Part shown: piece after piece, positions 16,425-23,959 of the stretch | Layout: each line of letters opens with the position of its first letter | Numbering within the stretch: position 1 is the stretch's first letter | Assembly (NCBI RefSeq): GCF_900089585.1 | Contig: NZ_FLRH01000004.1 | Coordinates: 1,791,001 to 1,855,000, forward strand | Source of the DNA: Micromonospora sediminicola | GTDB lineage: Bacteria > Actinomycetota > Actinomycetes > Mycobacteriales > Micromonosporaceae | Reading direction: 5' to 3' | DNA: 64,000 nucleotides | The notes under the pieces: generated by a model | What the model saw: only the letters and a program-made list of their open reading frames with translations | Told to the model about the DNA's origin: nothing | Databases searched by the model: none | Position numbers and translations under genes: made by a program

Positions 16425-17243
16425 ATGCAGGCACGGTCGGCACTCTTCGACCTGTACGGCGACCACCTCCGCGCCAGGGGTGGCCGCGCACCGGTCGCCG
16501 CCCTGGTCAAGCTGCTCGCACCCCTCGGCATCGCCCCACCGGCGGTGCGCACCGCGGTCTCCCGGATGGTCCGCCAGGGCTGGCTGGAACCGCTCCGGCT
16601 GGCCTCCGGACCGGGATATTCGATCACCCCGAAGGCGGGCCGTCGACTCGACGAGGCGGCCTCCCGGATCTACCGGACCGGTCGGCACAGTTGGGACGGA
16701 CGGTTCGACCTCCTGGTGCTGACGGCGCCCCCGTCCCGCCGGGACCGGCAACGGCTCGCCGCCAACCTCAGCTTCCTCGGCTACGGCACCCTCGACGACT
16801 GCACCTGGGTGGCCACCCGCCCCGGCGAGGACGTCGACCTGCTGCTCGCCGAGGCCGGCGTGCGCTACGAGCGGTTCACCGCCGCGCACGCCGCCGGCAC
16901 GCCCGGCGCCATGGGCGTCGTCCGCCGGGCCTGGGACCTGTCCGAGATCGGCCGGGCGTACGAACGCTTCGTCGCCGAGCAGAAGCCGCTGCTCTCCGGC
17001 GTCACCGTGCGCAGCAGCGACGAGGACGCGTACGCGGCCCGGTTCCGGCTCGTGCACGCGTGGCGTACCTTCCTGTTCCAGGACCCGCAGCTGCCCCCGG
17101 CGCTGCTCCCCGAGCGCTGGCCGGGCACCAGCGCGGCCGGGTTCTTCGACCGGCACGCGGCCCGGCTCCGGCCGGCCGCCGACCGGTACGTCGAGCAGTG
17201 CCTCGACGCCAGCAACCGCCTCGCCCGACAGAAGGGTCGTTAG
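16425..17243 (+). CDS. paaX: PaaX-family transcriptional regulator
   Basis: A 272-residue regulator. An N-terminal winged helix (residues 1-75, GIAPPAVRTAVSRMVRQGWLEP) precedes the PaaX ferredoxin-like domain (WDGRFDLLVLTAPPSRRDRQRL) and the C-terminal domain (VHAWRTFLFQDPQLPPALLPERWPG). PaaX represses phenylacetate catabolism and is released by phenylacetyl-CoA. The adjacent enoyl-CoA hydratase starts 4 bp after the stop, so the pair is probably an operon. A CACAAT hexamer lies 8 nt before the ATG. No other paa genes are in the window. Confidence 0.88.
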   Translation: MQARSALFDLYGDHLRARGGRAPVAALVKLLAPLGIAPPAVRTAVSRMVRQGWLEPLRLASGPGYSITPKAGRRLDEAASRIYRTGRHSWDGRFDLLVLTAPPSRRDRQRLAANLSFLGYGTLDDCTWVATRPGEDVDLLLAEAGVRYERFTAAHAAGTPGAMGVVRRAWDLSEIGRAYERFVAEQKPLLSGVTVRSSDEDAYAARFRLVHAWRTFLFQDPQLPPALLPERWPGTSAAGFFDRHAARLRPAADRYVEQCLDASNRLARQKGR

Positions 17244-17247
17244 ACAC

Positions 17248-18039
17248 GTGACCGAGCCGCTGCTCGTCGACCGCACCGACGCCGTCGTCACCCTGACGCT
17301 GAACCGCCCGACGGCGATGAACTCGCTCGACGTGGCGCTCAAGGAGGCGCTCCGGGACGCCCTCGCCGAACTGGAGACCGACCGTTCCTGCCGGGCGGTC
17401 GTGCTCGCCGGCGCGGGTGGCTCGTTCAGCGCCGGGCAGGACCTGCGGGAGCACGTGCAGACGCTGGAGTCGGCCGACGCCGACCCGCTCGGCACGGTCC
17501 GGGCGCACTACAACCCGATCGCCGCCCGCCTGGCCAACCTGCCGAAGCCGGTGGTCGCCGCGGTGCGCGGGATGGCCGCCGGGGCCGGCGCCTCGCTGGC
17601 GTTCCTCGCCGACTTCCGGATCGGCGGCCCGAAGACCCGGTTCCTGATGGCGTTCGCCGGGGTCGGGCTGGCCGCCGACACCGGGGCCTCCTGGACCCTG
17701 CCCCGACTGGTCGGCCACGCCAAGGCGGTCGAGCTGCTGATGCTCGCCGAACCGGTCGGCGCCGAGGACGCGTGCCGGCTCGGCCTGCTCACCCGCCTGG
17801 TGGACGACGACGAGCAGGTGCTGCCGACCGCGCAGGAACTGGCCGCGCGGCTCGCGGCCGGGCCGACCGTCGCGTACGGGGCGATCAAGCGCCAGCTCTC
17901 CATCGCCGACGCCGGCACGCTGGCCGACGCGCTGGCCGCGGAGGCGCAGGCGCAGGCGATCTGTGGCGGCACCGCCGACCACCGCGCCGCCACCATGGCG
18001 TTCGTCAACAAGCAGAAGCCGGTGTTCGAGGGGCGCTGA
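17248..18039 (+). CDS. Enoyl-CoA hydratase/isomerase (PaaG-like)
   Basis: A 263-residue crotonase. Oxyanion-hole segments are AGAGGSFSAGQDLREHV and VRGMAAGAGASLAFLADFRI. The acid residue region reads LAADTGASWTLPRLVG with Asp, as in PaaG-type 2,3-dehydroadipyl-CoA hydratase/oxepin-CoA isomerase, rather than the two Glu of classic hydratases. It probably acts on a CoA thioester in phenylacetate or fatty-acid breakdown. The GTG start is 4 bp after the paaX stop. It converges tightly with the next gene, with 6 bp between stops. Confidence 0.88.
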   Translation: MTEPLLVDRTDAVVTLTLNRPTAMNSLDVALKEALRDALAELETDRSCRAVVLAGAGGSFSAGQDLREHVQTLESADADPLGTVRAHYNPIAARLANLPKPVVAAVRGMAAGAGASLAFLADFRIGGPKTRFLMAFAGVGLAADTGASWTLPRLVGHAKAVELLMLAEPVGAEDACRLGLLTRLVDDDEQVLPTAQELAARLAAGPTVAYGAIKRQLSIADAGTLADALAAEAQAQAICGGTADHRAATMAFVNKQKPVFEGR

Positions 18040-18045
18040 GGCCGG

Positions 18046-18807
18046 TCAGTCGTCCTCCTCCGGATCCTGGTTGGCCTCCACGCCGAGCACGAACGCCTGC
18101 ATGGCCAGCTCGTCGCCGGAGGGCGAGACGAACGCGGGCAGCTCACGCGGGCCCAGCTCCTGCACGTACGACCAGAAGATCCGGACCGCCTCGGCCCGGG
18201 TGGCCGCCTCGATCGGCAGGTCGAGGCTGACCAGCCAGGTGCGCCGCGCCGGCGGCGGGCCGAGCCGGTCGGCCAGCGCCCGCCACCGCGCGGGGTCGAG
18301 CGCGGCCACCGGGCCGTCGGGGGCCGGGCCGTCCACCGGCACCGGCTCGTCCAGCACCCGCCGGGTGTACGTCACCACGAGCCCCGCCGTCGCGTCGGAC
18401 TGCGGGTCGTCCGGGTCCTCCCAGCTCCCCCCGGCGGTCGGGGCCTCCGGGGTCCCGGCGTCCCGGCTCCCGGGGGCGGCCGTCGCCGGGGCGGTCCGGG
18501 GCCCGGAAGCCGGCCTCGCCGGGGCGGTCCGGGGCCCGGAAGCCGGCCTCGCCGGGGCGTCGCGGGTCGTGGCGGTGGCCGGGGCCACCCGGCCGAGCGC
18601 CACCAGGCGCAGCGGCTCCTCGACCAGCACCGCCACCCGGTCGCCGGGCCGGGGCGCGGCTCCCGCCGGGAGGCCGGTCAGCTCCAGCACGTCGTGGTGC
18701 ACCAGCCGCTCGGCCTCGTAGCGCTCGGCGGGCAGCAGCACCGCCCAGGCGCCCGGCCCGGTGTCACCGTCGGTCGTCGCGCTCGTACGCGGCTCGGTGT
18801 CGGTCAT
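18046..18807 (-). CDS. Hypothetical actinobacterial protein with duplicated linker
   Basis: A 253-residue protein. The N-terminal part (WAVLLPAERYEAERLVHHDVLELTG, GDRVAVLVEEPLRLVALGRV) looks like an EVE/PUA-type small beta domain. A low-complexity linker carries two exact ARPASGPRTAP repeats. The C-terminal part (RWRALADRLGPPPARRTWLVSLDLPIEA, EAVRIFWSYVQELG) is alpha/beta, and the tail is very acidic (NQDPEEDD). No enzymatic motif is recognised. It is upstream of and co-directional with no clear partner; tag follows divergently in order but on the same strand further right. Confidence 0.7.
   Translation of the reverse strand: MTDTEPRTSATTDGDTGPGAWAVLLPAERYEAERLVHHDVLELTGLPAGAAPRPGDRVAVLVEEPLRLVALGRVAPATATTRDAPARPASGPRTAPARPASGPRTAPATAAPGSRDAGTPEAPTAGGSWEDPDDPQSDATAGLVVTYTRRVLDEPVPVDGPAPDGPVAALDPARWRALADRLGPPPARRTWLVSLDLPIEAATRAEAVRIFWSYVQELGPRELPAFVSPSGDELAMQAFVLGVEANQDPEEDD
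18485..18550. repeat. 33-bp perfect tandem duplication inside a coding region
   Basis: Two identical 33-bp units at 18485-18517 and 18518-18550 encode two copies of an 11-residue linker unit, and a third partial unit follows. Being a multiple of three it preserves frame, so it is a recent in-frame slippage duplication. Confidence 0.85.
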
Positions 18808-18832
18808 GCCCCAATCCCATCACGCCGTCGGG

Positions 18833-19417
18833 TCAGACCCCGGCCCGGTCGCCACTCACGTGACAGTCGGCGAGATGGTCGTCCACCATCCCGGTCGCCT
18901 GCATCAGCGCGTAGGCGGTGGTGGGGCCGACGAAGCGGAAACCACGCTTCTTGAGCGCCTTGGCCATGGCCGTCGACTCCGGGGTGATCGCGGGCACCTC
19001 GCCGAACGAGCCGGGTCGCGCGGCCCGGGGCGGCGGCGCGTAGGACCAGAGCAACGCGGAGAGCCCCTCGGGCAGCTCCAGCGCGGCCCGGGCGTTGGCG
19101 ATCGCCGCCTCGACCTTCGCCCGGTTGCGGACGATCCCGGCGTCCGCCATCAGCCGGGCGACGTCGGCCTCGCCGTAGCCGGCCACCGTCTCGATCCGGA
19201 ACCCGTCGAAGGCGAGCCGGAACGCCGGGCGCTTGCGCAGGATGGTCAGCCAGGAGAGGCCGGACTGGAACGCCTCCAGGGTGAGCCGCTCGTAGAGCGC
19301 GTCGTCGCCGCGCAGCGGCCGCCCCCACTCGTCGTCGTGGTAGACGGCGTAGTCGGGGGTGCTCGCTCCCCACGCGCAGCGGGCCAGCCCGTCGGCCCCG
19401 ATCACCAGGTCAGTCAC
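18833..19417 (-). CDS. tag: DNA-3-methyladenine glycosylase I
   Basis: A 194-residue base-excision enzyme that removes 3-methyladenine. The helix-hairpin-helix glycosylase fold is seen with YHDDEWGRPLRGDDALYERLTLEAFQ split across the N-terminus, GLSWLTILRKRPAF, and the C-terminal MVDDHLADCHVS. The zinc site of Tag proteins is complete: Cys in RCAWG, His in YHDDEWG, and His and Cys in DDHLADCH. The length is normal. GTG at 19417 lies 7 nt after a TACCGT -10 box. M. tuberculosis tagA is also next to a DivIVA-type gene, as here. Confidence 0.92.
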   Translation of the reverse strand: MTDLVIGADGLARCAWGASTPDYAVYHDDEWGRPLRGDDALYERLTLEAFQSGLSWLTILRKRPAFRLAFDGFRIETVAGYGEADVARLMADAGIVRNRAKVEAAIANARAALELPEGLSALLWSYAPPPRAARPGSFGEVPAITPESTAMAKALKKRGFRFVGPTTAYALMQATGMVDDHLADCHVSGDRAGV

Positions 19418-19424
19418 GCCCTAC

Positions 19425-19430
19425 ACGGTA
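19425..19430 (-). promoter_or_regulatory. Leaderless -10 box (TACCGT) of tag
   Basis: On the minus strand TACCGT is followed by GTAGGGC and then the GTG start of tag, a 7-nt spacing with no ribosome-binding site. Confidence 0.55.
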
Positions 19431-19487
19431 GGTCAGCCCACCGACAGGCTCCCCATGCGCGGCTCGCGGCTCGCGGCTCGCGGCTTC

Positions 19488-19539
19488 GAGATCTTGGAAC
19501 CGAACGGCCCCCATAGGGGCGCTACTCTTCCAAGATCTC
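19488..19539. repeat. 52-bp nested palindrome
   Basis: GAGATCTTGGAA at 19488-19499 is perfectly inverted at 19528-19539. Inside the 28-nt loop a second palindrome, GCCCC-CATA-GGGGC (19507-19520), forms an inner hairpin. It lies 62 nt beyond the stop of the SRPBCC gene and 71 bp upstream of the tag start. It could end the DivIVA-SRPBCC transcript or be a dispersed intergenic element. Three and a half GGCTCGC units directly precede it at about 19461-19484. Confidence 0.6.
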
Positions 19540-19600
19540 CGCGACTCCTACCTGATGGGACGCGTGTCCCAGCAGGCATCCGGACGGATCGGACACGGGG

Positions 19601-20098
19601 TCAGGGCAGGCGGCCCTGTTCGACCAGGCGGGCGAACTTCTTCAACGCCTGGGTCAGGCTGAACTTCGAGCCGGGCCAGAGCACCGGCCAGGCGACCCGG
19701 CCCGCCGCGCCGCCCGGCAGGTGGAACCACTCGTGCCAGACCACCTGCGTCCGGTCCCGGTCCATCGGGGTGCAGCGCAGGACCCCCGGGCCACGCAGCA
19801 GCTTGCCGCAGTGGACCACCCCGACCTCGTACGGGGCGTCGACCCGCACCACCCGCATCTCGTCCCGCAGCACGGCCGGACCCAGCGCGGTGACCGCCTC
19901 GACCAGGCTGCCCTCGCCGCCGTCGCCCTCGACCACGCGGACCGTGGTGAGCGGGATCCAGTCCGACTGCCGCTCCCACGCGGTCAGCGCCGCGAAGACC
20001 CGCTCGGCCGGCGCGTCGACGATCACCGTCGCGGTGACCTCGGCGGCGCCGCGCCGGGCCGCCTCGGCGAAGTCGGCGGAACCCTCCGTGCCGGTCAC
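19601..20098 (-). CDS. SRPBCC-family (START-like) protein
   Basis: A 165-residue protein with the polyketide-cyclase/START helix-grip pattern: an N-terminal strand VTATVIVDAPAERVFAALTAW, the central strands VVRVDAPYEVGVVHCG and QVVWHEWFHLP, and a long C-terminal helix FSLTQALKKFARLVEQ. Such proteins bind hydrophobic ligands; the ligand is unknown. Its GTG start overlaps the DivIVA-domain gene's stop by 4 bp (GTGA), so the two are translationally coupled. Confidence 0.82.
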   Translation of the reverse strand: MTGTEGSADFAEAARRGAAEVTATVIVDAPAERVFAALTAWERQSDWIPLTTVRVVEGDGGEGSLVEAVTALGPAVLRDEMRVVRVDAPYEVGVVHCGKLLRGPGVLRCTPMDRDRTQVVWHEWFHLPGGAAGRVAWPVLWPGSKFSLTQALKKFARLVEQGRLP

Positions 20099-20736
20099 GC
20101 CGACTCCGACCGGACCACCGGACCGCGTTCCCGGTCGTCGGCATCGGCGGCCGGCACGCTCCCGGCGGACGGTCCGGTGATGATCCCGTCGCCGGGCGGG
20201 GTGGTGTCCTCGACGGCCGCGGCGGCCGGAGCCTCCGCCACGCCCGCCTCGGCCGGGGCGCCCCCGGCGTCCGTCTCCGGCCCGGTGCCGGATCCCGGCG
20301 CGGGCGCCGAGAGGTCGATGGTCACCGGCCCGGCGGTCGTCGGATCGGCGATCGACGGGGCGGGCTCGGAGCTGCTCGCGGCGGCCTCCTCGCGGGCCCG
20401 GCGCAGCGCGTCGGCCTCCTCGGTGCGCCCCTCCCGCAACGCCGCGTTCTCGGCCTCCAGCACGCCGATCAGCTCGGACTTGTAGCCGATGTCGTACGCG
20501 GCCCGTCGCATCGCCGCGTCGACCTGGGCCATCCGGTAACCGCGCAGCGCGGTGTCGAAACGGACCTCGCTCACGTCGGACTCGTCGAGCGGTCGGGTGC
20601 CGGGCAGGGGTACGGCCCGCCCGTCCGGCTCGGTCGGGACCAGACCCGGATCACGCCCGGAGACCAGCACCGTCACCCCGAGCACCACCGCCGCGACGGT
20701 CAGCGCGACCACCAGAAGGAGCAGAACCTGACCCAT
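20095..20736 (-). CDS. DivIVA-domain membrane-anchored protein
   Basis: A 213-residue protein. An N-terminal transmembrane helix (residues 2-26, GQVLLLLVVALTVAAVVLG) is followed by a DivIVA-type motif, VRFDTALRGYRMAQVDAAMR at about 58-77, then a short coiled coil (KSELIGVLEAENAALREGRTEE) and a disordered Ala/Pro/Glu tail. It resembles Rv1209 of M. tuberculosis, a small membrane DivIVA-like protein near folP2 and tagA. It may take part in polar growth or cell-wall organisation. ATG at 20736 is the only start that begins at the membrane helix. It is divergent from folP. Confidence 0.85.
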   Translation of the reverse strand: MGQVLLLLVVALTVAAVVLGVTVLVSGRDPGLVPTEPDGRAVPLPGTRPLDESDVSEVRFDTALRGYRMAQVDAAMRRAAYDIGYKSELIGVLEAENAALREGRTEEADALRRAREEAAASSSEPAPSIADPTTAGPVTIDLSAPAPGSGTGPETDAGGAPAEAGVAEAPAAAAVEDTTPPGDGIITGPSAGSVPAADADDRERGPVVRSESA

Positions 20737-20930
20737 GCAGAGATCGTGGCATGCGGGCCGGGATCGGGCGAGCCCTCCGCCACCTCCGACTCGGAAACGC
20801 CGCACTCCCCCCGAGCGGGGCGACCACGGATCGGGCCGGTGGGACCAGCGGAGGGCGGAGGCTCCGGACCGGATAGCGTCGGGTCGGCCCGCGACGACGG
20901 CCACCCGGGCGGGGAGACGAGGAGGCGGGC

Positions 20931-21800
20931 ATGACGGGAGCGCTACGGCTCGGTGGGCGGACCTTCGCTCCCGGCGAGCTGGTGGTGATGGCGATCGTCA
21001 ACCGGACGCCGGACTCGTTCTTCGACCGGGGCGCCACCTTCGCCGAGGACAGCGCGCTGCGCGCGGTGGAGCGGGCGGTGACCGAGGGCGCGGAGATCAT
21101 CGACATCGGCGGGGTGAAGGCCGGCCCCGGCGACGAGGTGGACGTGGCCGAGGAGATCCGCCGGACGGTGGACACCATCGCCGCGGTCCGATCCGCCTTC
21201 CCGGACGTGGTCATCTCGATCGACACCTGGCGGGCCGAGGTGGCGGTGGAGGCGGTCGCGGCCGGCGCGGACCTGCTCAACGACACCTGGTCGGGGGCGG
21301 ACCCGGCGCTCGCCCGGGTCGCCGCGGCGACCGGCGCGGGGCTGGTCTGCTCGCACGCCGGCGGGTTGGCCCCGCGTACCCGACCGCACCGGGCGGCCTT
21401 CGACGACGTGGTGGCGGACGTGGTCGGCACGGTCACCGGGCTGGCCGAACGGGCGGTGGGGCTGGGGGTGCGGCGGGACGGCATCCTGATCGACCCGGCG
21501 CACGACTTCGGCAAGAACACCCGGCACTCGTTGGAGATCACCCGTCGGTTGGGCGAGCTGACCGACACCGGGTGGCCGCTGCTGGTGGCGCTGTCGAACA
21601 AGGACTTCATCGGCGAGACGCTGGACCTGCCGGTGCCCGAGCGGCTGGAGGGGACGCTGGCCGCCACCGCGGTCTCGGCGTGGCTGGGCGCCCGGGTGTT
21701 CCGGGCCCACCAGGTGCGTCAGACCCGCCGGGTGCTGGACATGGTGGCCTCGATCCGGGGCGACCGGCCCCCGGCGGCGACCCGGCGCGGGTTGGCCTAG
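20931..21800 (+). CDS. folP2: Dihydropteroate synthase paralogue, FolP2 type
   Basis: A 289-residue TIM-barrel protein of the DHPS family. Family landmarks are present but altered: IVNRTPDSFFDRG (usually NVTPDSFSDGG), IIDIGGVKAGPGDEV in place of the substrate-loop STRPG, SIDTW, DPAHDFGKN in place of DPGIGFGK, and SNKDFIGE in place of SRKSFIG. The loss of the STRP loop matches the FolP2 group of actinobacteria, reported in mycobacteria as unable to replace FolP1. True folate synthesis is therefore doubtful. GAGGAGG lies just before the ATG. M. tuberculosis keeps gpgS next to folP2; it is not here. Confidence 0.85.
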   Translation: MTGALRLGGRTFAPGELVVMAIVNRTPDSFFDRGATFAEDSALRAVERAVTEGAEIIDIGGVKAGPGDEVDVAEEIRRTVDTIAAVRSAFPDVVISIDTWRAEVAVEAVAAGADLLNDTWSGADPALARVAAATGAGLVCSHAGGLAPRTRPHRAAFDDVVADVVGTVTGLAERAVGLGVRRDGILIDPAHDFGKNTRHSLEITRRLGELTDTGWPLLVALSNKDFIGETLDLPVPERLEGTLAATAVSAWLGARVFRAHQVRQTRRVLDMVASIRGDRPPAATRRGLA

Positions 21801-21802
21801 GG

Positions 21803-22180
21803 TCAGGTCCAGCGCAGGACGCCGCGCCGCCAGGCGTAGAGGATCCCGAGCGCCACGATCGCCACGAAGACGCCCATCTCCACCACGGTGGTCGCCCCGA
21901 ACCCGGGGCGGTCGAAGACCAGCGCCCAGGGGAAGAGGAAGACCGCCTCGACCGCGAAGAGCACGTAGAGGTAGGCGTAGACGTAGTAGCGGATCTGCAT
22001 CTGGGCCCAGTCGCCGCCGACCGGGTCGAGACCGCACTCGTACGTGGCCCGCTTGCCCCACGGCTCGGCCGGCCGGCTGGGACGTAACACCCGGTTGGCC
22101 GAGAACGCCGTGACGAAGAAGAGCACGGCGGCGAGCAGCAGCAGACCGAGTGTGGCGTACGAGCCGAGATATCCGGTCAC
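21803..22180 (-). CDS. nuoA: Orphan NADH-quinone oxidoreductase subunit A
   Basis: A 125-residue three-helix membrane subunit of complex I. The conserved YECGLDPVGGDWAQMQIRYY loop with its Cys is present, then FAVEAVFLFPWALVFDRPG. In the usual FDxE of helix 2 the Asp is replaced by Ala while the Glu is kept. GTG at 22180 gives a normal N-terminus and lies 6 nt after a TACGCT -10 box. No other nuo gene is adjacent, which is unusual because nuoA normally leads the nuoA-N operon. korAB, a ferredoxin-reducing enzyme, is 1.8 kb away. It converges with folP2, with 2 bp between them. Confidence 0.88.
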   Translation of the reverse strand: MTGYLGSYATLGLLLLAAVLFFVTAFSANRVLRPSRPAEPWGKRATYECGLDPVGGDWAQMQIRYYVYAYLYVLFAVEAVFLFPWALVFDRPGFGATTVVEMGVFVAIVALGILYAWRRGVLRWT

Positions 22181-22186
22181 GAGCGG

Positions 22187-22192
22187 AGCGTA
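22187..22192 (-). promoter_or_regulatory. Leaderless -10 box (TACGCT) of nuoA
   Basis: On the minus strand TACGCT is followed by CCGCTC and then the GTG start of nuoA, a 6-nt spacing without a Shine-Dalgarno. Confidence 0.5.
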
Positions 22193-22305
22193 CCGGTCCC
22201 GTCCAGACGTCCCGGACACGTTACGAATTCGTTTCCTGGCGGGACTAGTGCCGGATGGCAACTGTCGCCGAATAATGAGACCTCGCTGAAACGTCCGGAG
22301 GACAG

Positions 22306-23763
22306 ATGACCCGCCCCCGCGTTCGACCCGCTCGGCGGGTCGCGCACCGCCGTACCCTCGCGCTGTTCGCTCCCGCGCTGCTCGCCGCGGCCGCGACGGT
22401 CGTGGCGGTGGCGCCGGGGTGGGCCGCGGCCTCCCCCTCCCCGCTGGCCGGCGTGGTCCACGCGGCGGCGCCGGGCGACCCGGGCGACCCGGACGGTCCG
22501 GGCGGCGAGCCCGGCGGCGACCCGACCGAGCCGACGCCCACCGGCGACCCGACCACCACCGCGCCGGAACCGACCACCCCGCCCCCGACCGAGGAGGCCC
22601 CGCCGCCCACCACGCCGCCGGCGCCGGTCACCACCGCCCCCGTGCCGCCGACCACGGCCCCGGTCGTGCCGGCGCCCACCACCACGGCGCCCACCACCAC
22701 CGCGCCGGCGCCGCCGCCCGTGGTGCCGCCGGTCCAGCCCCCGCCCCCGCCGCCGACCCAGCCGGCCGGCGGCCCGCTGGGCGTGCAGGTCTCCACCGAC
22801 GACGTGGTGCTGACCCCGGACTACTGGAACGCCGACAGCACGGTGACCACGCTGCGGGTGACGGTGACCAACACCGGCGGGCGGGCGGAGCAGATCAGCC
22901 TCGGATACAGCCTGCCGGCCGGCCTGACCGACGCCGGCACGCCGGGCTGCGCGCCCGCCGGCGGCGGCAACCACCGGTGCGGCGGGTGGACCGCCGCGCC
23001 GGGCGCCCGGTTCAGCGCGACCATCCGGGTACGCGTCGCCGCGGACGCCTGGCGGGCCATGCCGCTGAGCGGCGTGGTCCAGGTGACCGCCGTCGCGCCC
23101 GGTGCCACCGGGGCGGCGTACGACGACGAGGGCTTCGCGGTGCTGTTCCCGCCCGGGCCCCCGGTGCCGGGCATCTCGCTGCGGGCCGACGAGGTGCTCT
23201 TCGACATCAGTGGCGCGCCGAGCACGCTGACCGTCCGGCTCGGCAACACCGGCGAGGTGGACGCCACCGGCCGGGTGGAGGTGCTGCTGCCGGCCGGGGT
23301 GACCGTCGGGGCCGGCGACACCGGCTGCGCCGCGCTGGCGCCGGACCGGGCGCGGTGCGAGCTGGGCAGCCTGCCCTCGGGCCGGACCGCCACGCTGCGG
23401 CTGCCGGTGACCGCCTCGCCGGAGGCGCAGCGGATGGCGCCGCTCGCCGGCGCGGTGATCGGCCGGCTGGACCCGCGCAGCGGGCGGGACCGGCAGGTGC
23501 AGATGAGCTTCCGGATCAGCGCGGCGGCGGCGCAGGCCACGCCGGCGGCCGGCGCGCCCACCCCCACCGGGTCGCAGGGCGTGCTGGCCGCGGAGAGCCG
23601 GGCCGACGACGACGAGTCGTCGGTGCAGCGCACCGCGATCGCCCTGATCACCGTGTCCGGGTTGCTGGTCGTGCTGGCGCTGGCCCTGGCCACGCGCTCG
23701 CTGCGCCGTCGCAGCGAGATCGGCGCGCCGGACCCGGCCGGGCCGTCGACCGCGGAGCGGTGA
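22306..23763 (+). CDS. Secreted, membrane-anchored surface protein with Pro/Thr stalk
   Basis: A 485-residue envelope protein. An N-terminal signal (residues 1-42, ending near GWAAAS) precedes a long Pro/Thr-rich stalk at about 55-150 (repeated TTAP, PTTT and PPP runs). Two beta-sandwich units of the DUF11/CARDB kind follow (TTLRVTVTNTGGRAEQISLGY and TLTVRLGNTGEVDATGRVEV), each with one Cys pair. A C-terminal transmembrane helix (about 443-463) ends in the stop-transfer RSLRRR. It is probably displayed on the cell surface. GGAGG is 7 nt before the ATG. Role unknown. Confidence 0.8.
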   Translation: MTRPRVRPARRVAHRRTLALFAPALLAAAATVVAVAPGWAAASPSPLAGVVHAAAPGDPGDPDGPGGEPGGDPTEPTPTGDPTTTAPEPTTPPPTEEAPPPTTPPAPVTTAPVPPTTAPVVPAPTTTAPTTTAPAPPPVVPPVQPPPPPPTQPAGGPLGVQVSTDDVVLTPDYWNADSTVTTLRVTVTNTGGRAEQISLGYSLPAGLTDAGTPGCAPAGGGNHRCGGWTAAPGARFSATIRVRVAADAWRAMPLSGVVQVTAVAPGATGAAYDDEGFAVLFPPGPPVPGISLRADEVLFDISGAPSTLTVRLGNTGEVDATGRVEVLLPAGVTVGAGDTGCAALAPDRARCELGSLPSGRTATLRLPVTASPEAQRMAPLAGAVIGRLDPRSGRDRQVQMSFRISAAAAQATPAAGAPTPTGSQGVLAAESRADDDESSVQRTAIALITVSGLLVVLALALATRSLRRRSEIGAPDPAGPSTAER

Positions 23764-23770
23764 GACGAAT

Positions 23771-23799
23771 CCGGCGGTGATCTGAATTACGGCCGCCGG
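23771..23799 (+). terminator. Possible terminator after the surface-protein gene
   Basis: CCGGCGG at 23771-23777 and CCGCCGG at 23793-23799 form a 7-bp stem with a 15-nt loop, 8 bp past the stop codon. It is weaker than the other hairpins in the window. Confidence 0.35.
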
Positions 23800-23959
23800 T
23801 ACTAAACGCTGCAAAGCGGGGCATACACCGGCCCGTTCGGGTCCCACACGTCGGACCTCCACCAAGGGGGCCCTAACCGGGCGACGTAGGCTCTGACGTG
23901 AGAAACGGAGCGGGCCGCGCCGGTGAGGGCGACGGCGCTCAGCGAAGCGAGGTGCGGGC

